From CAIZGX01 sp046048875 (GTDB lineage Bacteria; Bacteroidota; Bacteroidia; Flavobacteriales_D; Sanyastnellaceae): DNA of 64,000 nucleotides. The translations under genes were made by a program, and so were the position numbers. Where the stretch lies: the NCBI GenBank assembly GCA_046048875.1, contig JBJOFG010000008.1:62001-126000 (forward strand). The letters run 5' to 3'. The notes beneath the pieces are model-generated. The model saw only the letters and a program-made list of their open reading frames with translations, had not been told where the DNA came from and made no database searches. Shown piece after piece: positions 10,301 through 17,050 of this stretch (position 1 is the stretch's first letter; each line of letters opens with the position of its first letter).

Positions 10301-10391
10301 AGGAGTATAAAGGCACGCCTAGCACTTGCGCAAACATTTCAATTTGCGAAATGAAAAGAAGACAGAGCGTAATTAAGGCACGGTTTAGCAT
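4398..10391 (-). CDS. Giant modular T9SS-secreted protein with MopE-type metal-binding repeats
   Basis: A 1997-residue cell-surface or secreted protein. Residues 1-21 form a signal peptide (ending MFAQ). Residues about 25-215 look like a MAM/choice-of-anchor-type jellyroll. Three GC.xPxxxNYxPxAxxxDGSC repeats lie at about 510-580, then five 60-70-residue MopE-like repeats (DCNxNN...EICNxxDDNCDG..NEG) at about 582-913, and three more GCTxP repeats to about 985. A PKD-like segment with DFGDG follows. After about 1150 come five modules, each opening with GCGPLxxxxxNTT...GxSC. The last 75 residues (FSIFPNPAQDF...) are a type A T9SS sorting domain. The calcium-type Asp/Asn repeats predict metal-stabilised surface display. 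It has its own promoter and no operon partner. The exact ligand or role is unknown. Confidence 0.9.
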   Translation of the reverse strand: MLNRALITLCLLFISQIEMFAQVLGVPLYSWDFASGLPATWSNGSNSNIGVWEYRGPNTVPSNAITSRGSCAGGSSAFNSVTQSNGFMIFDSNYWDDNDNQCGGFGTGPDPGPHTAWLISNSFSLTGVTGAVVTYQQQFRNYSSTIKVQYSINGGTSWIDMITQSDFPSATAEWKSATFPAGAIGQTNVRLRFLYSGSYYHWAIDDITVYKPSINNLSINSTRYTTFGNTSPVPPNDFHDLPYDRYPKTMLVPFKFNAKATNIGSATQTSTNLNVKVLNSSNTVLYNQTTANSNVAAGATGNYTLATGFTPSVTTGYFRIAYQINQSQTDEAPNNNRDTLDYFITDYQYARDEGPMEDEFTPSALYAGQTYQVGNIFQGRSNTVKCTSVAVAVGPGTAIGTTIRARIYRTDFTNLQATSVEYPVNAWDVNTIGQQKLITLQLPTPLTLMNDSVYIVMVENTVGTQAFKVCRSGAAIDQTSFVRYPENNGFFFMAKMPVVRMNLFTAAQTPGCTNPLANNYLATANIDDGSCDIPGCIYPSSSNYNPNATWYDGSCVVSGCTIPTACNYSPIATVNDGSCVLPITYYADTDADSFGNAGSPLSACSPPIGYVLNSQDCNDNNANVNINATEICNTFDDDCDGLINEGLAITTYYLDNDGDGFGNPSISQNSCTPLSGYVTNNTDCNDSNAQVKPGATEICNLIDDNCNGQINEGLIFVNYYIDSDLDGYGAGTATNSCTPIFGNYVTNNLDCNNNNANIRPNASEVCNSIDDNCNILIDEGLQFINYYLDTDGDGFGAGTALNSCSNPGSSYSTSNTDCNNNNPNISPNAIEICNGIDDNCNTLVDDGLSFTTFYLDDDHDGYYLSTLTACISPGSSYTSNGIVLGDCNNFDPNINAGASEICGNAIDENCDGQDFACIVLGCTNTIATNYNPLANQEDGSCIILGCTDPNADNFNSAANTPDGSCIYLGCTDPFANNFNPTANTNDFSCEYNDAAISVEDSTICQFDSILLYNQTLFSSDDSCVIDFGDGTIENYCSPFYVHLYNQPGTYTIQFTYFQGDTSSFANKVVTVKSLPDSSWLSFEFPQITLNYNISDTFEWYFNGELSAIAEPSFNASLDYGTDGFYRAKVRNEAGCEIMTDSIYFVIPTYSYTQTTPCGPSELIFENTTLATQTIQCHFENANSPGNIFEAPYSYILNEGENISILEVCSAFGNTYYSLNNPNVQSYPIPSAPTLSFNSNIIEVLNYNGNDVTWILNNSALSGNVNSSSLNTLSNSIVQNGNYSAFYTNEFGCESELASIFVLELNASVTNNQGCYPLSTSIINNTSMPDGISCEILIPGSDFVAIQSSYNFTLSDPGIYEPILYCYSGIYSSTLTLEPITVFEHPSEPNIDWSFGEVHVTNNSYENVVAWQLDGNDLSVSTDSISTFINGIYENGYYSATFTNAQGCSTSSDAVVVIQPQFEVISGAGCGPFNAVLVNTTDPIFGMTCTINDGLGGANMPFLTSTQFTYSETGSYSPEVTCQVGNNFGSFSDSIITVYPNPSPSELSYLDGTITAINVPATTSIEWMLNGTSMNIDSNPLVLSNGNLSGYFFGILTNEFGCISSTDTLLQIFPSYTLSTSEGCGPLNVQASNTTPFFEGMSCVLTTNNNTYNFNNSTIINYNTDGEFTTSIACTLDGQTFISNGASVTVHPNAPTPLLSSAYGAVLCSNCSGLFTQYFLDNVAFAQGTSSISTLQGGVYQNGYYTAQAISGQGCLSEISNPLLVIQPTLSFSPSEGCAPLFVTFVNNTDEVEGISCELFLGNGNGNIPLSYLESYDFNYTIANTYNPYLTCTLANVVANSPNTTLTINGGTIPSLIFENGFVTCTNCSNQDNTYWTIDGNLTLDSLVSVSDTLGEFFSCSYFNEYGCSANAFIVSVAEANQESFSIFPNPAQDFIQINGLRVSSTIEIHDTQGRLLLKEKGIGTSRKLNTLNLSNGLYTIIEISQNSIRSGTLLVNH
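7650..8645 (-). repeat. Five coding MopE-type repeats
   Basis: Within the giant cargo gene, five units of roughly 190-215 bp each encode a YYxDxDxDGFG strand, a DCNxNNxN segment and an EICNxxDDNCxxxxDEG segment. The fifth is the most divergent (DENCDGQDF). Asp and Asn spacing resembles calcium-binding thrombospondin type 3 or MopE motifs. The repeats are diverged in DNA sequence, so they are not a recent expansion. Confidence 0.85.
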
Positions 10392-10396
10392 CTCTT

Positions 10397-10404
10397 CAAA
10401 AATA
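10397..10404 (-). promoter_or_regulatory. Bacteroidota -7 promoter element for the giant T9SS gene
   Basis: TATTTTTG on the minus strand fits TAnnTTTG. It ends only 5 nt before the ATG at 10391, so a transcript from it would have almost no leader. A TTG at 10426-10424 lies 19 nt upstream, in the place expected for the -33 element. Confidence 0.65.
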
Positions 10405-10470
10405 GGGTATACCTACAGAACAAACAAGACTATTTCGTCGCTTTTATTGAAGACAAGAATGTTGAATATT

Positions 10471-11034
10471 TTATCGAATGCGGTCAGGGTTGTTCTTCAA
10501 GAATGAGTCCCAGCTTTTGTAGTTTCCTTTCGCCGCCAATGGAGAACTCGTTTGGAAATAATGACATACAGCTGCAGCTACACCGTCGGTAGCATCCATT
10601 TTCTTGGGCATGTCGGCCTGATTGATTTTTAATACTTGCTGAAGCATTGCTGCAACTTGTTCTTTCGAAGCGTTTCCATTTCCTGTAATACTCTGCTTTA
10701 TTTTCCTTGGAGCATATTCAACCACAGAAAGTTTTCTGCTGAGTGCCGCAGCAATAGCAACACCTTGAGCCCTTCCTAGTTTGAGCATCGATTGAACGTT
10801 TTTTCCAAAGAACGGCGCTTCAATGGCCAGTTCATCGGGATGAAACTCTTCAATAATTTCGATACATCTAGTAAATATTTTTTCGAGCTTGAGCGCGTGG
10901 TCAGAAATCTTGTCCATACGAACCACATCCATTGCCAACAAAGTCATCTTCTTATTTTCCACACGAATAACACCGTACCCCAAAATGCTCGTTCCTGGGT
11001 CAATTCCTAAAATGATTCGTTCTTTTGTGCTCAA
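10471..11034 (-). CDS. ruvC: Holliday junction resolvase RuvC
   Basis: Endonuclease that resolves Holliday junctions with RuvAB during recombination and repair. The 187-residue protein shows the RNase-H fold active site: Asp12 in GIDPGT, Glu72 in AIEAPF, and Asp147/Asp150 in MDATDGVAAA. The start is a TTG (ACG-free N-terminus MSTKERIILGIDPG); an upstream ATG is absent. A TACCTTTG promoter motif lies 19 nt upstream. It is divergent from the GT2 gene at 11071. Length and motifs are standard for the family. Confidence 0.96.
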   Translation of the reverse strand: MSTKERIILGIDPGTSILGYGVIRVENKKMTLLAMDVVRMDKISDHALKLEKIFTRCIEIIEEFHPDELAIEAPFFGKNVQSMLKLGRAQGVAIAAALSRKLSVVEYAPRKIKQSITGNGNASKEQVAAMLQQVLKINQADMPKKMDATDGVAAAVCHYFQTSSPLAAKGNYKSWDSFLKNNPDRIR

Positions 11035-11053
11035 ATGAATTTACTTTGAGCCT

Positions 11054-11061
11054 CAAAGGTA
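11054..11061 (-). promoter_or_regulatory. Probable ruvC -7 promoter element
   Basis: TACCTTTG on the minus strand matches TAnnTTTG and sits 19 nt before the TTG start of ruvC, in the short divergent gap between ruvC and the glycosyltransferase gene. Confidence 0.55.
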
Positions 11062-11070
11062 ATCTGTTTA

Positions 11071-12093
11071 GTGAAAGACACTTCTTCTAAAATATCGATT
11101 GTCGTTCCATTTCGGAATATAAACGATGAGGCTCAAAAAGGCAACGAAGAGTTCGTTGCATTCTTGTTGTCCTTGAAAGGAGTTTCTCAATGTGTGGAAG
11201 AAGTGATATTGGTCAATGATCATTCTAATGAGGAGTCCGTGCATAGGATTGAGGAATTCAAACAATCGAATTGGAAGTTACTTGCGTTGGATGCAGATGT
11301 TTTTGGGAAGAAAGCAGCGCTGAGGTTGGGCATTGAGGAGGCGAAGACGGAGTACATTTGGACCTTAGACGCAGATGTTCAGATCGTAAATTTTAGAGAA
11401 GAGAAATTTAATTCTTTTCAGTTCGAATTGAAGGGAGACTTAGTCATACTTCCTGTATTTATGCGGTCTGAAAATTCTTTGCTGGGTATACTTCAAAGCA
11501 ACGAATGGCGGTACTTGCAGTTCATGACACGTCTCAGCGCCGAGGTGAAAATGCCGATGATGTGCAACGGTGCGAATCTTATTTTTAAGCGAAGTGTTTT
11601 TCTCGATAAAATTGAAAGCCATCAAAGCGTGTCTAGTGGCGACGATATGTTTTTGATGAGTGAAATACTTAAAGAAAATGGAATTATTTCGTTGTCGTGG
11701 GAAGCATTTTGTTCCGTGGAAATATTTTCAGTTAACGCTTGGAAACAAGCCTTGCATCAGCGCATCCGTTGGGCAGGAAAAACAACTCAACTTCCCTTTA
11801 CGAAATCGACTGTTTTACATATTGCATTTGCACTTCTAAGCGGCATACATCTATTAGCTCTTTTTGGGCTTTTTCAGTTGTCGCTGCATTTGGTTTGCGC
11901 GAAGTTTTTGATGCTGAAAGTACTTGTTGAACTAGTAGGAATGCATTTCGTTTTTGGTAACCGAATGCGTGCAAATGAAATTGTCTTGGCTATTCCTCAA
12001 ATGCTGCTTTATCCGTTTTTCAGTCTTCTCATCTTTATAAGTAGTTTATTTTTCGTTCCGAAATGGAAGGGTAGAAGAGTAAGTTTGAAATAA
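11071..12093 (+). CDS. Family 2 glycosyltransferase, membrane-bound
   Basis: A 340-residue GT-A enzyme likely transferring a sugar to a lipid or surface glycan on the cytoplasmic face. The N-terminus IVVPFRN and VILVNDHSNEES matches the nucleotide-sugar site of GT2; the metal site is DADV near residue 97; an ED-type acceptor region is represented by SSGDDMFL near 190 and the QRIRWAGK motif (QxxRW) near 230. Two or three C-terminal membrane helices follow (about 250-335). The start is GTG. It is followed after 2 nt by an ABC permease, so the two are probably in one transcript although their functions differ. Acceptor unknown. Confidence 0.85.
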   Translation: MKDTSSKISIVVPFRNINDEAQKGNEEFVAFLLSLKGVSQCVEEVILVNDHSNEESVHRIEEFKQSNWKLLALDADVFGKKAALRLGIEEAKTEYIWTLDADVQIVNFREEKFNSFQFELKGDLVILPVFMRSENSLLGILQSNEWRYLQFMTRLSAEVKMPMMCNGANLIFKRSVFLDKIESHQSVSSGDDMFLMSEILKENGIISLSWEAFCSVEIFSVNAWKQALHQRIRWAGKTTQLPFTKSTVLHIAFALLSGIHLLALFGLFQLSLHLVCAKFLMLKVLVELVGMHFVFGNRMRANEIVLAIPQMLLYPFFSLLIFISSLFFVPKWKGRRVSLK

Positions 12094-12095
12094 GC

Positions 12096-13121
12096 ATGGA
12101 ACAGTATTCAGCCTTTCACCGATTTAGAAAAAACAAACTGGCAATGGCTGGGCTATGTTTTATTTTTTTGATGGTTTTAATTTCTCTTTTTGGTTCGTAT
12201 TTTCGATTGGATCGAACGGAGAATGCGAATGATCAAAAATTGAATCTAGCGCTATCAAAACCGGGTTTCTCTGTTGATTGCATTGCTTTGAAAGAAAATC
12301 CGGAGGATTGGTTTCCAATAAGGAAGTCGGAGTTAAATGGTGATTCACTTCGGGTTGAAATCTATGAAAAGAATGGTGGTGGTGAAGTTCTGAGTTTTGC
12401 AGTAAAAGATCTGAAAGTTGATCAAGAGAATCAATTTGTTTTTCGAAAGAAATTTTTGTTGGGAACCGATAAATACGGTCGCGATGTTCTTTCACGATTA
12501 ATGGCGGGCGCTTCCGTTTCGTTGTTGGTTGGCATTATTGCCGTTGTTATTTCGTTACTCTTAGGTGTTACCCTGGGTCTATGGGCCGGCTATTTCAAAG
12601 GTTGGGTAGATGCGGTAATCTCTTATTTCATTCAAGTGGTTTGGGCCATTCCAACTTTGCTTTTGGTAATGGCCATTTGTTTTGCTTTTGGAACTGGATT
12701 TTGGAAAGTGTTTGTGGCAGTTGGATTAACCATGTGGGTGGAAGTGGCACGCATAACACGCGGACAAGTACTTGGTGTTCGCGAAAAAGAATACATCGAA
12801 GCGGCAAAGGCAATTGGCAATTCGTCTTCTCGAATAATTTTCAAGCATGTATTGCCCAATGTTATGTCTCCAATTATTGTGATGTCTGCAGCGAATTTTG
12901 CATCGGCGATTCTCATGGAAGCTGGACTGAGTTTTTTGGGATTGGGTGCGCAGATTCCGACTCCGAGTTGGGGAAATATGATTCGAGAGAGTTATTCCTA
13001 TTTGACCACCGACATGGCTTATTTGGCTTTCTTGCCAGGAATATGTATCATGCTGTTAGTACTTTCGTTCATGATGGTTGGAAATGGATTACGCGATGCC
13101 TTGGATGTTCGTGAGAATTGA
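12096..13121 (+). CDS. ABC transporter permease, OppC/DppC family
   Basis: Inner-membrane permease of an oligopeptide-type importer. The N-terminus FRKNKLAMAGLCFI with one membrane helix is the OppC_N domain; residues 135-335 carry the BPD_transp_1 permease domain with the EAA loop (EAAKAIGNSSS...HVLPNV) near 233-255. A soluble insertion of about 80 residues sits between helix 1 and the core, longer than in E. coli OppC. No partner permease, binding protein or ATPase lies beside it, so the rest of the transporter must be encoded elsewhere. The gene overlaps nothing and is followed 13 nt later by an outer-membrane barrel gene. Confidence 0.9.
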   Translation: MEQYSAFHRFRKNKLAMAGLCFIFLMVLISLFGSYFRLDRTENANDQKLNLALSKPGFSVDCIALKENPEDWFPIRKSELNGDSLRVEIYEKNGGGEVLSFAVKDLKVDQENQFVFRKKFLLGTDKYGRDVLSRLMAGASVSLLVGIIAVVISLLLGVTLGLWAGYFKGWVDAVISYFIQVVWAIPTLLLVMAICFAFGTGFWKVFVAVGLTMWVEVARITRGQVLGVREKEYIEAAKAIGNSSSRIIFKHVLPNVMSPIIVMSAANFASAILMEAGLSFLGLGAQIPTPSWGNMIRESYSYLTTDMAYLAFLPGICIMLLVLSFMMVGNGLRDALDVREN

Positions 13122-13134
13122 TAATATTGATGAA

Positions 13135-14667
13135 ATGAAATTGAAATTATTTGCTGTTTTGTTTTTGGTAGTTCAAGCATTCCATTGCTTTGCTCAGCCA
13201 TCTGCATATCCAACCGGATTTGGATTTACGCGTTCTGCAAGGGAAGCTGCTTTGAAAACAGATGCTCCTGTGTTCTTATCTATGCAACCATACATGAGAA
13301 ACGATTTGCCTCTTTCGAAAATGGAAGGAGAATTGAAAGATAGCGTAAAGATCTATCACGACGTTGCAGCCATCGCACTTCGAAAACATATCTTCGAGTA
13401 CAACGAAGGTGATGTTCATGTTCGAATGAACTTTCTATACAACATAGGCGGTGGAAAGGATTTTACTGACACCTTGAATTATCCCCGATCTAATCGAATT
13501 ATTAGCAATACCCGTGGTCTCTGGATTCAGGCAGATTTTGGCGAAAAAGTTTCTGTTGAGACGGGCTTTTATGAGAGTCAAGAGTATATGCCGAAATATT
13601 TGAAAAACTACGTCGATAGTTTAGGAGTGATTCCTGGTTTCGGTCGAGATAAAGATTTTACGATTATTCGAGATGTTGTCGATTATTCTTCTTCTTTTTC
13701 GCGAATCACTATTCAACCAAGAGACGCTATTCGTCTCCACATGGGGTATGGCAAACATAAAATCGGAAATGGATATCGTTCCTTGCTCTGGTCTGATGGA
13801 ATGTACAATTATCCGTATGTTCAATTCGATATTACGAAAGGGAAGGTAAAGTACTCACATGTTTGGAACATTATGCAAAGCCTAGAGCGCCTGCCTCTTG
13901 GAGATACACCTGAGTCAACGTTTCGAAGAAAAGCCGGCAGTTTTTCATATTTAAGTTGGAAACCTTCTTCGAAGGTGGAACTTTCTCTTTTTGAATCGGT
14001 CATTTGGAACAGATACGACGCGAATAAGATGCCTCAGTCTCTTCCTGTTTCTTTTTATTCTCCGCTTATTGGAACAGGTTTCGCTCAAGCGAATTCAACA
14101 AGAAACAATTTTAATGTAGGTATCGATGCGAATGTTCGTTTGTTGAAGGGTATTGAAGTATATGGACAAGCTTATGCAGATGCATTGGGTGATTACAAGA
14201 AAAATGGAGCTTTGCAATTGGGTATTCAGTCGTACAACTTAGGTGTGAAGAATTTTGATTTAGGATTTGAATACAACCGCGTTCAGAGTGATGTTTATTC
14301 ATTCTCTGCCCTTTACACGGATGCCACACACATGAATCAAACCGTTGGACATCCCTTGAATAATATGTACGAATATGTTATGCGCACGCGCTATCGCTAC
14401 GGCAGGTATTTCGCACGTGTGAAATGGAATTACATTGTTCAGAATAGAATGGAAGATCGCAATGATGAGCCAACTTGGATCAATCGGAATTTGAAGCAAT
14501 GGGATGTGGAAGTGGGTTATTGGATAAATCCAAAAACGAATTCAGAATTCATCATTTCCTATTCAGACCGAATAGATGATAAGTCAGATGATTTGGTAAA
14601 ACAGCACGCAACAATTTTGATGTTGGGAATTCGAACAGGACTGCACGCTGTTTATCGCGATTTTTGA
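13135..14667 (+). CDS. Outer-membrane beta-barrel protein, possibly RemB/Wzi-like
   Basis: A 510-residue exported protein with signal peptide MKLKLFAVLFLVVQAFHCFA-Q. I place the start at the ATG at 13135, because the earlier ATG at 13078 would overlap the permease gene and bury the signal peptide. Many alternating strands with aromatic ends suggest an outer-membrane barrel. The stretch HKIGNGYRSLLWSDG...NYPY resembles capsule-assembly (Wzi-like) proteins and the flavobacterial gliding protein RemB; that link is from memory of the family and is not proven. It precedes a WecA-type transferase gene, consistent with an envelope-glycan role. Confidence 0.68.
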   Translation: MKLKLFAVLFLVVQAFHCFAQPSAYPTGFGFTRSAREAALKTDAPVFLSMQPYMRNDLPLSKMEGELKDSVKIYHDVAAIALRKHIFEYNEGDVHVRMNFLYNIGGGKDFTDTLNYPRSNRIISNTRGLWIQADFGEKVSVETGFYESQEYMPKYLKNYVDSLGVIPGFGRDKDFTIIRDVVDYSSSFSRITIQPRDAIRLHMGYGKHKIGNGYRSLLWSDGMYNYPYVQFDITKGKVKYSHVWNIMQSLERLPLGDTPESTFRRKAGSFSYLSWKPSSKVELSLFESVIWNRYDANKMPQSLPVSFYSPLIGTGFAQANSTRNNFNVGIDANVRLLKGIEVYGQAYADALGDYKKNGALQLGIQSYNLGVKNFDLGFEYNRVQSDVYSFSALYTDATHMNQTVGHPLNNMYEYVMRTRYRYGRYFARVKWNYIVQNRMEDRNDEPTWINRNLKQWDVEVGYWINPKTNSEFIISYSDRIDDKSDDLVKQHATILMLGIRTGLHAVYRDF

Positions 14668-14699
14668 ATACATTTGGTTCAACCTAATCGAAATCTCCT

Positions 14700-15788
14700 G
14701 TGAAAGACATCGTCTTCGCTTTTCTGAGTGCCTTTGCCATCGTACTAATCGCTACCCCGCCACTGATAAAAGTTGCGAAAATGAAGCACTTGGTTGATGA
14801 GCCGGGTAATGATCGGAAGCTCCACCGAAAGAGTATTCCAACGCTAGGGGGTATTTTAATTTTTGCAGCAACTATAATTTCTTATTGCCTGTGGTTTCCT
14901 TCGAGAGACGCTTGGGAGCTCGGAGCGAATTACAACCCGCTTCAAGCATTGAATGAATTCAAGTACGTGCTAGCTTCTATGTTTGCTTTGTTTTTTATTG
15001 GTTTGAAGGACGATATTGTAGGAGTTGACCCACTGAAAAAATTAATTGTTCACTTGTTGGTTGGAGTAACCTTGGTTGTCCTTGCAGATATTCGACTTAC
15101 CGAATTCTGGGGGCTTTTCGAAGTAGATAAATTGCCTTATTGGTTGAGCGTGGTGCTTTCCATTTTCATTTATATCGTTATTGTGAATGCGATTAATTTG
15201 ATAGATGGAGTTGATGGATTGGCTGGAGGTATTGGTTTCATTGGAAGTGTGACTTTTACGTTGTGGTTTTACAAAACAGGAGACATGCCATTGGCCCTGT
15301 TGGCCGTGGGATTGGCGGGTTCGTTGTTTGGATTTTTAATTTTTAATTTCCAGCCAGCGCGAATCTTCATGGGCGATTCTGGTTCTTTGATTATAGGTAT
15401 TTGCATGTACGTGCTCGCCATGAAGCTGATTGAATTTCCTCCTTCGAAATTATCGGTGGCTATGCAAATTGTATCGAAACCGATTTTCGCAATGGCGATT
15501 TTGTCATATCCATTAATTGATACGCTTCGCGTTTTCACTATTCGAATTTTAAATGGAAAGTCACCTTTTTTAGCAGATAAAAACCATATCCATCACCGAT
15601 TATTGGCGATAGGTTTGAAGCATTACCAAGTTTCGATTGCCTTATATTGCTATACTTTGTTCATCATAGGAACAACATTTTTAATGCCACCACAAACGCC
15701 TAACATTTCGTTCTTGGCGGTAGGAGGCATAGCACTTCTCCTGGCCTATGTGCCTTTCTTAATTCCGAAGAAGCGTCAATTGAAATAA
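14700..15788 (+). CDS. Undecaprenyl-phosphate sugar-1-phosphate transferase, WecA/TagO/MraY family
   Basis: Polytopic inner-membrane enzyme that loads a sugar-1-phosphate (usually GlcNAc-1-P) onto undecaprenyl phosphate to start O-antigen or other surface glycans. In 362 residues it shows DEPG...RKLH and LGGILIF near the N-terminus, the Asp pair GLKDDIVGVDP near 101, NAINLIDGVDGLAGG near 162, FMGDSGSL near 224, and the His motif KNHIHHRLL near 297. These fit WecA/TagO better than MraY. The start is GTG. Its 3' end overlaps the convergent regulator gene by 13 nt. Confidence 0.93.
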   Translation: MKDIVFAFLSAFAIVLIATPPLIKVAKMKHLVDEPGNDRKLHRKSIPTLGGILIFAATIISYCLWFPSRDAWELGANYNPLQALNEFKYVLASMFALFFIGLKDDIVGVDPLKKLIVHLLVGVTLVVLADIRLTEFWGLFEVDKLPYWLSVVLSIFIYIVIVNAINLIDGVDGLAGGIGFIGSVTFTLWFYKTGDMPLALLAVGLAGSLFGFLIFNFQPARIFMGDSGSLIIGICMYVLAMKLIEFPPSKLSVAMQIVSKPIFAMAILSYPLIDTLRVFTIRILNGKSPFLADKNHIHHRLLAIGLKHYQVSIALYCYTLFIIGTTFLMPPQTPNISFLAVGGIALLLAYVPFLIPKKRQLK

Positions 15789-16948
15789 GGTGTTGCGTAT
15801 TGCTTCACCGCTTTCTCATCAATACTATCTCCCGAAAGAATAATTAATCGTTCAATTACATTTCTGAATTCCCGAATATTCCCTGTCCAATCGTGTTGTT
15901 GAAGGGCTTTGAGTGCACCGGGCTGAATGTTCTTTTTGGGCTGACCGTATTCGTCGGCAATTTGTTGCAGGAAATGATCAGCCAACAAGGGCAAATCATC
16001 TTTGCGTTCATTGAGTGAAGGAACTTTAATGACAATAACTGAAAGTCTGTGATACAAGTCTTCGCGGAAGTTTCCAGCAGCGATTTCTTTTTTCAAATCT
16101 TTGTTTGTGGCAGCTAGAATTCGAACATTTACTTTCATGTCTTTTTCTCCGCCTACGCGTGTTATCTTATTTTCTTGAAGTGCTCTAAGCACCTTGGCTT
16201 GCGCGGAAAGCGACATGTCTCCAATTTCATCTAGAAACAATGTTCCATTGTCAGCGAGCTCGAATTTACCAGGCTTGGTTTTAACCGCCGAAGTAAACGC
16301 TCCTTTTTCATGTCCGAACAATTCACTTTCGATTAACTCAGATGGAATGGCAGCACAATTCACTTCAACAAAGGCTTGCGTTGCTCGGTTACTTTTTTCA
16401 TGAAGTTGTCGAGCGACCAATTCTTTTCCGCATCCATTTCCGCCAGTAATCAAAACACGCGCGTCGGTTGGCGCAACAGTGTCGATCATTTTAATGATTT
16501 CAAGAATGGATTTACTCTGACCAATGATATTCGATCCAATGACTTTGTTAAGTTTTTTCTTAAGCGTCTTTGTTTCCTTCACAAGCGCGTCGTGCTTGTT
16601 CGCATTTCGGGTCGAAACTAAAACACGATTGAGGTCAAGTGGTTTCTGAATAAAATCGTAGGCTCCTCGCTTAATGGCTTCAACGGCGGTGTCTATGGTG
16701 CCGTGTCCAGTTATCATCACCACTGGAACTTGAATTTCTTCCTTTTTCAATTCAGATAAAAAATCAAGCCCATCGAGTTTAGGCATTTTAATGTCGCAGA
16801 AGATCAAATCGAATGATTCTTTTAAAACCATTTTCAAGGCAGATTCTCCATCTGCCGCTTCAGAAATGGTAAATCCTTCGTATTCCAATACTTCTTTGAG
16901 GGCGCTGCGAATTGCAGCTTCATCGTCGACAATTAAAATTTTTGACAT
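15776..16948 (-). CDS. NtrC-like response regulator lacking a DNA-binding domain
   Basis: A 390-residue two-component regulator. Residues 1-120 form a receiver domain (DD at 8-9, phosphorylated Asp52, Lys102). Residues 138-375 form a sigma54-activator AAA+ domain with Walker A GGNGCGKE at 169-176, Walker B LFLDEIGD at 237-244, and the loop GAFTSA at 216-221 in place of the standard GAFTGA. The protein stops about 15 residues after the AAA+ lid, so the usual C-terminal Fis-type helix-turn-helix is missing. The start at 16948 (MSKILIVDDE) is preferred to an ATG 18 nt upstream. Its kinase is not adjacent. Such HTH-less forms are, to my knowledge, recurrent in Bacteroidota. Confidence 0.93.
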   Translation of the reverse strand: MSKILIVDDEAAIRSALKEVLEYEGFTISEAADGESALKMVLKESFDLIFCDIKMPKLDGLDFLSELKKEEIQVPVVMITGHGTIDTAVEAIKRGAYDFIQKPLDLNRVLVSTRNANKHDALVKETKTLKKKLNKVIGSNIIGQSKSILEIIKMIDTVAPTDARVLITGGNGCGKELVARQLHEKSNRATQAFVEVNCAAIPSELIESELFGHEKGAFTSAVKTKPGKFELADNGTLFLDEIGDMSLSAQAKVLRALQENKITRVGGEKDMKVNVRILAATNKDLKKEIAAGNFREDLYHRLSVIVIKVPSLNERKDDLPLLADHFLQQIADEYGQPKKNIQPGALKALQQHDWTGNIREFRNVIERLIILSGDSIDEKAVKQYATPYFN

Positions 16949-17038
16949 GTTTAAGGCTTTTCGCAAAAGTAGCGCAAAGCGTTGATAAGTTTCTTTCGGA
17001 AAGTGGAAGTTTTGGCGGGGTGTTCAATCGGCTAAAAG

Positions 17039-17046
17039 TATCTTTG
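17039..17046 (+). promoter_or_regulatory. -7 promoter element of the uvrD-type gene
   Basis: TATCTTTG matches TAnnTTTG exactly and ends 4 nt before the GTG start at 17051. A TTTG at 17011-17014 lies 24 nt upstream and may be the -33 element. The predicted transcript would be leaderless or nearly so. Confidence 0.65.
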
Positions 17047-17050
17047 CGCA

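Noticed and set aside
13078..13134. Earlier start for the barrel gene
   Set aside because: Overlaps the permease coding end and would place 19 residues before a clean signal peptide.
15776..15788. Possible frameshift at the convergent gene ends
   Set aside because: Both genes end normally with their own stop codons; a 13-nt tail overlap is ordinary.
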